From an uncultured Clostridia bacterium (GTDB taxonomy: Bacteria; Bacillota; Clostridia; Oscillospirales; Acutalibacteraceae): a DNA stretch of 35,371 nt. The notes beneath the pieces are model-generated. The model had not been told where the DNA came from. It made no database searches and was given only the letters and a program-made list of their open reading frames with translations. The stretch lies in the NCBI GenBank assembly GCA_946499275.1, contig CAMMRL010000026.1, positions 1 through 35,371 on the forward strand, written 5' to 3'. Positions within the stretch are counted from its first letter, which is position 1. Each line of letters starts with the position of its first letter. Positions 7,374-14,992 of the stretch are shown piece by piece. The translations under genes were made by a program, and so were the position numbers.

Positions 7374-8756
7374 ATGGCTACAGAAGACTTTGGCGGCACA
7401 GTAAAAAAGTCGGCTGGAAGTGTCTGGCAGGCATGGCGGAACCGGACAAGAGGAGGGGTACACGCTCCCCACCGGAAGAATACGGCGGAGAGTGAAACGG
7501 TGGTGATGCCCACGCCGGAAAAAATTATTCTGGCGATGTCTCAGCACCTTGGCGCTCCCTGCACCCCGACGGTAAAAGTAGGGGATACGGTGGAGGTCGG
7601 CCAGGTGGTCGGGGACAGCGACAAGCCGGTCTCCGCCCCCGTACATAGCGGGATTTCGGGAAAGGTGGCGGCGATCACCGAGCTGCTCCTCCCGGGCGGC
7701 CGCAAAACGCAGGCCGTGGTGATCGAATCGGACGGCGAGGGCCGGGTACATGAGAGCGTTAAGCCCCCCGTAATCGACAACCATGAGGATTTCCTGAGGG
7801 CAGTGCGAGCGTCCGGCCTGGTGGGCTTGGGTGGCGCGGGCTTTCCCACCCACATCAAGCTGAATCCCCGCGACGTGGACGCGATCGACACCGTGATCGT
7901 CAACGCGGCGGAATGCGAGCCGTATATTACGGCCGACTACCGCGAATGTATGGAAAATTCGTGGGACATCGTCTCCGGAGTGCAGTCGGTGATGGAATTT
8001 TTGGATGCTTCGCGGGTGATTATCGCGGTGGAGCGGAACAAGCCCGCCGCGATCGCAGAACTGTCCAAAATCGCGCGGGGCGTTTCTTCCCCCGGGCGGG
8101 AGGTGCGGGTGAAATCCCTGCCGGCCCGGTATCCGCAGGGGGCGGAGAAGGTGCTGATCCAGGCCTGTACGGGCCGCCGGGTCCCGCCCGGTAAGCTCCC
8201 TTCCGACGTGGGGTGCGTGGTGATGAACGTGACCTCGGTAGCGTTCCTTTCCCGGTATTTCAAAACCGGGATGCCGCTGATCGACAAACGGCTGACGGTG
8301 GACGGTTCCGCCATCGCGTATCCCAAAAACGTGCGGGTGACGGTCGGCACCCCGATCCACGACGTGATCGCCTTCTGCGGGGGAGCGAAACGGGAAATCC
8401 GCAAACTGCTCATGGGCGGCCCGATGATGGGGCTGGCGCTGATGGACGATACCCTGCCGGTTCTCAAGCAGAACAACGCCATTCTCGCTTTTGCCGAGGA
8501 AGACGCGCGGACGTTTCCCGCGTCGGTCTGCATCCGCTGCGGCCGCTGCGTGGAGGCATGTCCCATGCATCTGGTCCCCCCCTCGATCGCGGCGGCGTAC
8601 AAAAACGCGGACGTGGAATCGCTGGAAAAGCTCGGGGTAATGACCTGCATGGAATGCGGCTGCTGTTCCTTCTCCTGCCCGGCCCACCGGTACATTGTGC
8701 AGACCATGCGGATGGGCAAGGACCTGGTGCGCAACGCGCCTAAGAAGGAAAATTAA
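7374..8756 (+). CDS. rnfC: Electron transport complex subunit RnfC
   Basis: A 460-residue peripheral, NADH-facing subunit of the Rnf complex, which couples ferredoxin:NAD+ electron transfer to Na+ or H+ export. The N-terminal block FRGGVHPP is represented by RGGVHAPHRK. An FMN/NADH-binding domain with GLGGAGFPTHIK and AAECEPYITADYR follows. Two C-terminal [4Fe-4S] motifs, CIRCGRCVEACP and CMECGCCSFSCP, complete the protein. ATG 7374 is selected because AGAAAGG (7357-7363) lies 10 bases upstream; ATG 7365 is in frame but only one base from that site. It is the first of six genes in the order C-D-G-E-A-B, the standard clostridial order. Confidence 0.96.
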   Translation: MATEDFGGTVKKSAGSVWQAWRNRTRGGVHAPHRKNTAESETVVMPTPEKIILAMSQHLGAPCTPTVKVGDTVEVGQVVGDSDKPVSAPVHSGISGKVAAITELLLPGGRKTQAVVIESDGEGRVHESVKPPVIDNHEDFLRAVRASGLVGLGGAGFPTHIKLNPRDVDAIDTVIVNAAECEPYITADYRECMENSWDIVSGVQSVMEFLDASRVIIAVERNKPAAIAELSKIARGVSSPGREVRVKSLPARYPQGAEKVLIQACTGRRVPPGKLPSDVGCVVMNVTSVAFLSRYFKTGMPLIDKRLTVDGSAIAYPKNVRVTVGTPIHDVIAFCGGAKREIRKLLMGGPMMGLALMDDTLPVLKQNNAILAFAEEDARTFPASVCIRCGRCVEACPMHLVPPSIAAAYKNADVESLEKLGVMTCMECGCCSFSCPAHRYIVQTMRMGKDLVRNAPKKEN

Positions 8757-8814
8757 CGCTGTAGTCTCCGGTGATTGCCGGGCTGCGGGGAACAAATAAG
8801 GAGTGAACAAGCGG

Positions 8815-9756
8815 ATGGCTTCGATGGACAAGCCTTTGATAATCACCTCTTCGCCCCATCTCCACTGCGGGATGAATACCCGCGGGGTGATGGCGGATGT
8901 TTTGATTGCGATGCTGCCGGCTACGGTCGCGTCGGTGCTGCTATTCGGCTGGCGGGCGCTGGCTGTGGAGCTGGTGTGCGTCGCTTCCTGCATGGCGTCG
9001 GAGATACTCAGCCGCCTGGTGATGAAGCGGGAACAAACGGTGGGCGACCTTTCCTGCATTGTAACCGGCATGCTGCTCGCCTTTAACCTGCCGGCGACCA
9101 TGCCGTTCTGGCAAGCCGCGCTCGGCGGCGTGGTGGCGATTGTGGTCGCCAAGCAGATGTTCGGCGGGCTTGGGCAGAATTTTGTCAACCCAGCCCTGGC
9201 GGGGCGGATTGTGCTTATGGCGAGCTTTCCAGAATCGATGAACAACTGGGTGGTGCCGCTGTCCGGCACAGGCGCGGACGCGGTCACCGCCGCCACCCCT
9301 CTGGCGGACGGCGCGGCATCCTATTCCCTTGGGGAGATGTTTTTTGGTATCCGCGGCGGCTGCCTGGGTGAAACCTGCGCGATGGCCCTGATCCTCGGCG
9401 GGGTATATCTGGTGCTTCGCCTGGTGATTTCCCCGGCGGTCCCGCTGATTTATATCGGCACAGTGTTTGTGCTTTCCTGGCTGATGGGGGAAAACCCGCT
9501 GTATCAGATCCTGTCGGGCGGCCTGATGCTCGGCGCCATTTTCATGGCCACCGACTATACCACCTCTCCAATCAACAAAGCGGGCAAGGTGGTGTTCGCG
9601 GTGGGCTGCGGGCTGCTGACAGTGCTGATCCGGCAGTTCGGCTCCCTGCCCGAGGGCGTGTCCTTCGCCATTGTAATCATGAATATCCTGGTTCCCCTGA
9701 TTGAGCGGGCGACCCGCCCGGTTCCCTTTGGACGGAAACGGAGGGCGAAGGATTGA
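8815..9756 (+). CDS. rnfD: Electron transport complex subunit RnfD
   Basis: A 313-residue membrane subunit with multiple helices. The expected covalent FMN site is the threonine of DAVTAATPL (Thr161), which agrees with the S/T-x-A-T motif seen in RnfD. Another family block is GGLGQNFVNPALAGR near residues 117-131. The start is debatable. GTG 8803 directly touches the ribosome site TAAGGAG (8796-8802). ATG 8815, with a 12-base spacing, is preferred, and ATG 8824 is a further alternative. Flavin attachment would need an ApbE flavin transferase, which is not encoded in this window. Confidence 0.95.
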   Translation: MASMDKPLIITSSPHLHCGMNTRGVMADVLIAMLPATVASVLLFGWRALAVELVCVASCMASEILSRLVMKREQTVGDLSCIVTGMLLAFNLPATMPFWQAALGGVVAIVVAKQMFGGLGQNFVNPALAGRIVLMASFPESMNNWVVPLSGTGADAVTAATPLADGAASYSLGEMFFGIRGGCLGETCAMALILGGVYLVLRLVISPAVPLIYIGTVFVLSWLMGENPLYQILSGGLMLGAIFMATDYTTSPINKAGKVVFAVGCGLLTVLIRQFGSLPEGVSFAIVIMNILVPLIERATRPVPFGRKRRAKD

Positions 9757-9841
9757 AAACGGCGGTTTTCCATCCGGAATCCCGAGGCTTTCTGGCTGCG
9801 GGCCGGACGGGATCCCCCGTCCGTGCGAAAGGAATGAGAAA

Positions 9842-10411
9842 ATGGAAAAGAAAAACATCAAGGATATCGTAATTTCCGCCGCAGCGCTGGCGGTGATCGC
9901 CGGCGGCGTAACGGCGGCGCTGGCGGGCACCAACGCGCTCACCAAGGACACCATCGCCGCCCGGAACGAGGAGACCGAGAACAAAGCCCGTCTTCAGGTA
10001 ATCGAAGCGGACGACTTCGAAAAGCAGACCCTGACGGCGGAAGGGGAAGAAGTCGTGTATTACGCCGCGGTCAAAGGCGGCGAAACGGTCGGCTACGTCT
10101 TCACGGCGAGTGCCACCGGCAAAAGTTCCGGCCTGGTGGTGATGACCGGCATCTCCTCCGAAGGGAAGATCACCGGCGTAACCGTGACCGACGACAACGA
10201 GACCGCCGGCTATGTGGACAAGGTGAAAAAAGGCGGCCTGTTCGACCGTTTCCGGGAGAAAGAAGCCCCCGCCGACGGCTTCACTCTGGGGGAAGATATC
10301 GACAGCGTCTCCCAGGCGACCAAGACTTCCCGGGGCGTGACCGACGGGGTCAACAAAGCGGTCGCGTATTATCAGCAGATACAGAAGGAGGGCGGCGAGC
10401 ATGGCGAATAA
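9842..10411 (+). CDS. rnfG: Electron transport complex subunit RnfG (FMN-binding)
   Basis: A 189-residue protein with one N-terminal transmembrane helix (about residues 8-30) and an extracytoplasmic FMN_bind domain. The flavin-accepting threonine is predicted at Thr160 in VSQATKTS. In most homologues this motif reads SGAT, so the Gly before the Ala-Thr pair is Gln here. ATG 9842 follows GAAAGGA at about 9 bases. An open extension to 9701 exists, but it overlaps rnfD and lacks a ribosome site. The 3' end overlaps the rnfE start by 11 bases, which suggests translational coupling. Confidence 0.94.
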   Translation: MEKKNIKDIVISAAALAVIAGGVTAALAGTNALTKDTIAARNEETENKARLQVIEADDFEKQTLTAEGEEVVYYAAVKGGETVGYVFTASATGKSSGLVVMTGISSEGKITGVTVTDDNETAGYVDKVKKGGLFDRFREKEAPADGFTLGEDIDSVSQATKTSRGVTDGVNKAVAYYQQIQKEGGEHGE

Positions 10412-11096
10412 ATACGTGCATTCCTTTACCAAGGGGCTGCTGATCGAGAACCCCGTTCTCCGTCTGGTGCTAGGGACCTGCCCCACCCTCGCGGTAACCA
10501 CCGCGGCGATGAACGGACTGGGGATGGGGGCGGCCGCCACCTTTGTGCTGGTCTGCTCCAATGTCGTGATTTCCCTGCTGCGCAAGGTCATCCCCGGCAA
10601 GGTGCGGTTGCCCGCGTTCATCGTGGTCATCGCCGGTTTTACCACCATCGTGCAGATGCTGGTGAAAGCCTACCTGCCGGATATCGACAAGGCGCTCGGC
10701 ATTTATCTTCCCCTGATCGTGGTGAACTGCATCATCCTCGGCCGGGCGGAAGCGTACGCCAGCAAAAACAGCGTTGGCCTTTCCGCGCTGGACGGGCTGG
10801 GGATGGGCGCCGGTTTCACTGCCGCCCTGGTGATTATGGGCGGTATCCGGGAATTCCTGGGCAACGGCACGATTTTCGGCTGGCCGGAAGGCGGGTTAAT
10901 CCCCCCGATTACGATTTTTGTCCTGCCGGCCGGAGGCTTCTTTGTTTTCGGCATGCTGATCTGGCTGACCAATAAGCTCTCGGTCCGGCTGGAACGGGGC
11001 GAAACCCGCCGGGAGACGGCGGGGACCGTCTGCGCCGCCTGCCCGAACGCGGCGGCCTGCGGCCATGCAGGGAAGGAGGACGGCGTAAGTGAGTAA
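10401..11096 (+). CDS. rnfE: Electron transport complex subunit RnfE, with a Cys-rich C-terminal tail
   Basis: A 231-residue membrane subunit, homologous to RnfA and NqrD, with six predicted helices. The two conserved intramembrane cysteines that hold the membrane iron centre with RnfA are present (Cys27 in GTCPTL and Cys109 in VVNC). After the last helix there is an extra tail of about 35 residues with Cys211, Cys214, Cys220 and His222 (CAACPNAAACGH). This tail is absent from classic RnfE as I know it. The gene overlaps rnfG (11 bases) and rnfA (8 bases). Confidence 0.95.
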   Translation: MANKYVHSFTKGLLIENPVLRLVLGTCPTLAVTTAAMNGLGMGAAATFVLVCSNVVISLLRKVIPGKVRLPAFIVVIAGFTTIVQMLVKAYLPDIDKALGIYLPLIVVNCIILGRAEAYASKNSVGLSALDGLGMGAGFTAALVIMGGIREFLGNGTIFGWPEGGLIPPITIFVLPAGGFFVFGMLIWLTNKLSVRLERGETRRETAGTVCAACPNAAACGHAGKEDGVSE

Positions 11097-11676
11097 TACC
11101 GGGTTGTTTGCCATCCTGATCGGCGGATTGCTGGTCAACAACTTCGTCCTTTCCCAGTTCCTGGGGATCTGCCCGTTCCTGGGTGTGTCCAAAAAGCTGA
11201 ATTCGGCGGTGGGGATGTCCTTAGCGGTTATTTTCGTGATGCTGATGGCCACTGCGGCCACCTGGCCGATTTACACCTATATCCTGGAACCGAACGACCT
11301 GACTTACCTGCAAACCATCGTCTTTATCCTGATTATTGCGGCGCTGGTGCAGCTGGTGGAGATTGCGCTCAAGCGGTTCGTCCCCCCGCTGTACAATTCC
11401 CTGGGCATCTACCTGCCGCTGATTACCACCAACTGCGCGGTGCTCGGCGTGACCATCTTGAACATCGACAGCGGGTACGGATTTGTCCAGTCGCTGGTGA
11501 ACGCGTTGGGCGCCGGGGGCGGTTTCCTGTTGGCGATGGTGATGTTTGCCGGCGTGCGGGAAAGGCTGGAGGGCGCGGATATCCCCGCCGGCCTGAAAGG
11601 GCTGCCGATCACGTTGGTGTCCGCTTCCTTGGTTTCGGTCTCCTTCCTTGGGTTCCAGGGCCTGTTCGGCCTGTAA
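11089..11676 (+). CDS. rnfA: Electron transport complex subunit RnfA
   Basis: A 195-residue membrane subunit with six helices, forming the ion-conducting and iron-binding core with RnfE. The conserved cysteines are Cys28 (GICPFLG) and Cys116 (TTNCAVLG). It starts with GTG 11089 behind GGAAGGAGGA (11071-11080). The start overlaps the rnfE stop, so coupling is likely. Length and motifs are normal for the family. Confidence 0.96.
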   Translation: MSNTGLFAILIGGLLVNNFVLSQFLGICPFLGVSKKLNSAVGMSLAVIFVMLMATAATWPIYTYILEPNDLTYLQTIVFILIIAALVQLVEIALKRFVPPLYNSLGIYLPLITTNCAVLGVTILNIDSGYGFVQSLVNALGAGGGFLLAMVMFAGVRERLEGADIPAGLKGLPITLVSASLVSVSFLGFQGLFGL

Positions 11677-11739
11677 AACGGCCCACTCGGTACGGGAAAC
11701 TCAGCGACAATCCCACCTTCAGAAAGGAATGGGTATCCT

Positions 11740-12549
11740 ATGAATTCGATATTGTTGGCAATTCTTCTATTGGCCGCGCTCGGGCTGGTCGCGGGGCTTG
11801 TCCTCGCGGTGGCTTCGGTGGTGATGGCGGTGCCGCGGGACGAAAAGGCGGAAGCGCTGCGGGACGTGCTCCCCGGCGCCAACTGCGGAGCCTGCGGCTA
11901 TTCGGGCTGCGACGGCTACGCCAAAGCGATGGCGAACGACGGCGCGCCGGTCGGCCTGTGTTCACCCGGCGGCGCGGCGGTGGCGGAAGCCACCGCCAGG
12001 ATCCTCGGCGTGGAAAGCGGCGGGGTGGAAACCCGCACCGCTTTGGTGCGCTGCGGAGGCTGCGAGGAGGTCACCTCCCGCAAGCTGGAGTACCAGGGGC
12101 TGCCTTCCTGCCGGGCCGCCAACCAGTTTTACGGCGGGGACTGGCTGTGTATGTACGGCTGCCTAGGCCATGGGGATTGCAAAAAGGTATGCGAATACGG
12201 CGCGATTACGATTGAAAACGGCCTGGCGCGGATTGACCCCGCGCTCTGCCGGGGTTGCGGGCTGTGTGTGAAGGAATGCCCGAAGTCCTTGATCGAGCTG
12301 GTGCCCGGCTATGTGAAGGGTGTGGTGCGCTGTTCCAGCCACGATAAAGGGGCGGCGGTGCGGAAGGCCTGTTCCAAAGGCTGCATCGGCTGCATGAAAT
12401 GTACGAAGGTCTGCCAGTACGACGCCATCCATGTCGAAAATTTCCTGGCTTCCATCGACGGCGAAAAATGCGTTGGCTGTGGGGCCTGCGAGGAAGCCTG
12501 TCCGGTCGGCTGCATCAGCATTTTCGGCGGGGAGAAGGAAGCGGGATAG
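11740..12549 (+). CDS. rnfB: Electron transport complex subunit RnfB (polyferredoxin)
   Basis: A 269-residue subunit and the probable entry point for electrons from ferredoxin. It has an N-terminal transmembrane helix (residues 4-30), then the Fes domain motif with Cys49, Cys52, Cys57 and Cys74 (GANCGACGYSGC). Further [4Fe-4S] cysteine sets follow: CMYGCLGHGDCKKVC, CRGCGLCVKECP, CIGCMKCTKVC and CVGCGACEEACP. ATG 11740 follows AGAAAGGA. It closes the rnf cluster. The gene stops about 230 bases before the tRNA-operon terminator hairpin, with no other terminator seen between. Confidence 0.96.
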   Translation: MNSILLAILLLAALGLVAGLVLAVASVVMAVPRDEKAEALRDVLPGANCGACGYSGCDGYAKAMANDGAPVGLCSPGGAAVAEATARILGVESGGVETRTALVRCGGCEEVTSRKLEYQGLPSCRAANQFYGGDWLCMYGCLGHGDCKKVCEYGAITIENGLARIDPALCRGCGLCVKECPKSLIELVPGYVKGVVRCSSHDKGAAVRKACSKGCIGCMKCTKVCQYDAIHVENFLASIDGEKCVGCGACEEACPVGCISIFGGEKEAG

Positions 12550-12748
12550 CGCCGCGGCGAATGGCTCCTCTTGCTGCGTTGCCGGCCGCCGGCTGCTGGT
12601 TTGTACCTAGGGTTCGCATCCGTGTGGCCTAATGGATGGATTTTTTAGTCATTTGTTTCCGAGAATGCCTTTGCACGGGATTTCAAGGAAAATAAGGAGC
12701 AACAGCGGAAAAATTTGCAGAAAAAATCGGAAAAAAGCAAATTTCATA

Positions 12749-12778
12749 TTGACAAACGGTTGGACAATACTATATAAT
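12749..12778 (+). promoter_or_regulatory. Strong promoter of the tRNA operon
   Basis: Perfect -35 TTGACA (12749-12754), an 18-base spacer, and perfect -10 TATAAT (12773-12778). The predicted transcript start is near 12785, about 25 bases before the first tRNA. Confidence 0.85.
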
Positions 12779-12783
12779 AAACT

Positions 12784-12807
12784 GCACCTTGATTGAGGGT
12801 GCTTTTT
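12784..12807 (+). terminator. Small terminator overlapping the tRNA-operon transcript start
   Basis: A stem of about 7 bp (12784-12790 with 12796-12802, including one G-T pair) and a 5-base loop, followed by TTTTT (12803-12807). The 5' arm lies at the predicted start point. Read-through from rnfB would form the full hairpin, whereas RNA from the tRNA promoter may lack part of it. Confidence 0.5.
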
Positions 12808-12809
12808 AC

Positions 12810-12886
12810 GGCGGTATAGCTCAGTTGGCTAGAGCATGCGGTTCATACCCGCAGTGTCGTTGGTTCAAATCCGACTACCGCTACCA
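12810..12886 (+). tRNA. tRNA-Met (CAT), elongator type
   Basis: 77 bases with encoded CCA. Acceptor GGCGGTA pairs with TACCGCT (one G-U). The D-arm is GCTC...GAGC, the anticodon arm TGCGG-TTCATAC-CCGCA carries anticodon CAT, and the T-arm is GTTGG/CCGAC. The anticodon stem lacks the three consecutive G-C pairs of an initiator, and the body resembles elongator Met rather than Ile2. Confidence 0.95.
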
Positions 12887-12913
12887 TACGCTCCCAACAG
12901 GGGGCGCATTCGC

Positions 12914-12988
12914 GGCCCGATGGTCAAGCGGTTAAGACACCGCCCTTTCACGGCGGTAACACGGGTTCGATTCCCGTTCGGGTCACCA
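12914..12988 (+). tRNA. tRNA-Glu (TTC)
   Basis: 75 bases with encoded CCA. Acceptor GGCCCGA pairs with TCGGGTC. The anticodon arm is CCGCC-CTTTCAC-GGCGG with anticodon TTC, and the T-loop TTCGATT closes on ACGGG/CCCGT. It lies 27 bases after tRNA-Met on the same transcript. Confidence 0.96.
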
Positions 12989-13006
12989 CGCAGCTTGCTG
13001 CGTCAC

Positions 13007-13083
13007 GGGCGTATAGCTCAGCTGGTTAGAGCGCTTGCTTCACACGCAAGAGGTCAGCGGTTCGAGTCCGTTTACGCCCACCA
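13007..13083 (+). tRNA. tRNA-Val (CAC)
   Basis: 77 bases with encoded CCA. Acceptor GGGCGTA pairs with TACGCCC. The anticodon arm is CTTGC-TTCACAC-GCAAG with anticodon CAC, which reads GTG codons. It is the last tRNA of the cluster and is followed at once by a terminator. Confidence 0.95.
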
Positions 13084-13125
13084 AAGAAACCCGCATGAAC
13101 GCTAGGTTCGTGCGGGTTTCTTTTT
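13084..13125 (+). terminator. Intrinsic terminator of the tRNA operon
   Basis: A stem of about 17 bp (13084-13100 with 13106-13122, one G-T pair) around a 5-base loop, ending in a run of T to 13125. Confidence 0.88.
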
Positions 13126-13128
13126 CGT

Positions 13129-13212
13129 TTAGATCGCTTTCCCTATTCCGCCTTCGGGTTCGTATACATCTTCGCCTGTTTGCTGTTCGATAATCCATTG
13201 GTACTCAAGGCT
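13129..13212 (-). pseudogene. Possible C-terminal remnant of a lost gene beside the tRNA array
   Basis: A minus-strand frame of 27 sense codons, closed by a stop at both ends, reads SLEYQWIIEQQTGEDVYEPE and then GGIGKAI. The composition is protein-like, but no start codon or ribosome site is present. The family is not recognised. It could be chance; tRNA flanks are common sites of gene loss and insertion. Confidence 0.2.
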
Positions 13213-13346
13213 TCATCCCGGCTTTGTTTTGCTTACTGAGGAAACAGCGGCCCCCCATTATGGGCGGTTTTCCGTAAGTGCAGATTTTTAACAAGTATTC
13301 CAATGAAAGGTGCCTGGACGTCACTTTATAATTGGGAGGTGAGAGT

Positions 13347-14891
13347 ATGACGTATGATGCATTAGCAGGTATGGTGGATAAAACCTTTGCGTTTTCCCTC
13401 AGCCGCACCTTTTCGCGAGAGGAAGCGGAGGAATTGACGCAGGAAATCCTGTTTCAGGCAGTAAAAAGCCTGAACACCCTGCAAGACGACGAAAAATTTG
13501 AACAGTGGTATTGGCAGCTTGCGAATAATACGCTCAAGGCGTTCCGCCGCGGCAGAGCGCGCCTCCGCGACTGGTTCTCCTACGACGAGGTAACGCTGCC
13601 GCCGTACGAAGACGATTATGCGTGGGAAAAAGACCAAGAATATCAGGAACTGCGGAAAAAGATCGCCTTTTTGTCCGCTGCGTATCGGGATATTGTTGTG
13701 ATGCATTATTATAATAACCTCACCTGCAGGGAAATTGCCCGACGGCTTGGCATCCCGGAAGGGACGGTGACATATCGCCTTTCCATTGCCAGACACAAAC
13801 TGCAAAAGGAGTGTGGAATCATGAATCCATCCGCATTAAAACCGATTGCACTGGAGATCCGGATATCCGGAGAGGGGAGTTATAACGGTGCGGATCGCCC
13901 GTTCCCTTGGCAATATATCAGCGACGCTTTGTCGCAGAACATTTTGTGGCACGCCTACCGGGAGCCGAAGTCGGTCGAAGAACTGGCGGAGCTTACCGGC
14001 GTCCCCGCCTTTTATATCGAGGATTCCCTGGCGAACCTTATAAAGCGTGAAGCGGTGATACAGCCGACAAAAAACACGGTGCAGACCAACTTCCTGATTT
14101 TTGACGACCCGGCCCTTCAGTACGGAAAGGCGCATGCCGGTAAATTGGCGCAATCCCTGTCGGCCCCGTTTTATCAGTGCGCTCAGGCGCTTACCGAACA
14201 GACGCTCTCCCTGGGCGTTGCTACAGCAGAAAAACCGTTCGATGAACTTTTGTGCTTATTTTCCCTTTTAGCTTTGGATGAGTCCGTTTCCCAGTATCCC
14301 CCTTCCCCATTCGAAAAGCCACCGGTTCGCTATGATGGAAACATCTGGGAATACCGTGGAAATATCCCTGGCGCTGCTTGTGAAGGCGGTCTCGGCATGA
14401 ATAAAAACCTGAACCGGGGCGTGCCGGCATCCTACTCCCACTATGTCTACTCCTTTTCACCGTTTCAATCGCAAAAGATGATGTACGACCATGAGCTTGC
14501 CGTCTGCGCCGCTTTATTGCAGGGGAAGCCGTTAACCGATAAGGAGAAAGAAACAGCCGCCCAAATGCTTGCCGCTGGATATTTAAGGCGGAAGGGTGAA
14601 GAAATCGCCGTTTCCATGCCGGTCTTTACGGCGGGGCAGTACGAAGCTTTCAAAGCGTTGGTCCGCGAGACCTTTTCCGCTTTTTTCCCGCTGTATCAAA
14701 AGGAAATGCAGCGTTATGTCGGCGGATATGTTTCCTTGTTTCCCAGGCATTTAAAGGCGGCTGCCGAACGCAACGGCTTTTATCTGTTTGTCTCTATGTT
14801 TACCAAAGTGGTCTCCGTTTGGCTTAGCCAAGGGAATATCCATATACGTAACGGCGCGGTCTGTGATGTACTGATTGGGCATTCCGAGTAG
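13347..14891 (+). CDS. ECF-type sigma-70 factor with a long C-terminal winged-helix and unknown extension
   Basis: A 514-residue protein, about three times the length of a normal ECF sigma factor. Sigma region 2 spans about residues 5-70 (SREEAEELTQEILFQA). Region 4 spans about 105-160 (YRDIVVMHYYNNLTCREIA, then GIPEGTVTYRLSIARHKL). From about residue 190 a second helix-turn-helix/winged-helix block follows (EPKSVEELAELTGVPAFYIE). About 250 further residues have no recognised motif; they have no clear membrane helix and contain aromatic-rich stretches. No anti-sigma gene is adjacent, so the extension may itself sense or control. From memory, similar long ECF factors occur in Lachnospiraceae and Ruminococcaceae. 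ATG 13347 follows GGGAGGTGA. Base composition is visibly less GC-rich than in the flanking genes. The gene is monocistronic. Confidence 0.85.
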   Translation: MTYDALAGMVDKTFAFSLSRTFSREEAEELTQEILFQAVKSLNTLQDDEKFEQWYWQLANNTLKAFRRGRARLRDWFSYDEVTLPPYEDDYAWEKDQEYQELRKKIAFLSAAYRDIVVMHYYNNLTCREIARRLGIPEGTVTYRLSIARHKLQKECGIMNPSALKPIALEIRISGEGSYNGADRPFPWQYISDALSQNILWHAYREPKSVEELAELTGVPAFYIEDSLANLIKREAVIQPTKNTVQTNFLIFDDPALQYGKAHAGKLAQSLSAPFYQCAQALTEQTLSLGVATAEKPFDELLCLFSLLALDESVSQYPPSPFEKPPVRYDGNIWEYRGNIPGAACEGGLGMNKNLNRGVPASYSHYVYSFSPFQSQKMMYDHELAVCAALLQGKPLTDKEKETAAQMLAAGYLRRKGEEIAVSMPVFTAGQYEAFKALVRETFSAFFPLYQKEMQRYVGGYVSLFPRHLKAAAERNGFYLFVSMFTKVVSVWLSQGNIHIRNGAVCDVLIGHSE

Positions 14892-14947
14892 GCTGGCAAA
14901 GGAAAGCCTTTCGTTGTGAAATTTACTGGCGCTGCCTGAAAATGGTG

Positions 14948-14983
14948 AAAAACCGCCGCGTTCCATAGAACGCGGCGGTTTTA
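14948..14983. terminator. Bidirectional terminator between the sigma factor and the ROK gene
   Basis: Perfect 16-bp inverted repeat (14948-14963 with 14968-14983), 4-base loop, A-rich on the left and T-rich on the right. It serves both convergent transcripts. Confidence 0.88.
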
Positions 14984-14992
14984 AAATGATGA

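Noticed and set aside
7287-9296. 669-codon minus-strand open frame across rnfC and rnfD
   Set aside because: It is the GC-rich shadow of two certain rnf genes. Its translation has no family features and there is no ribosome site.
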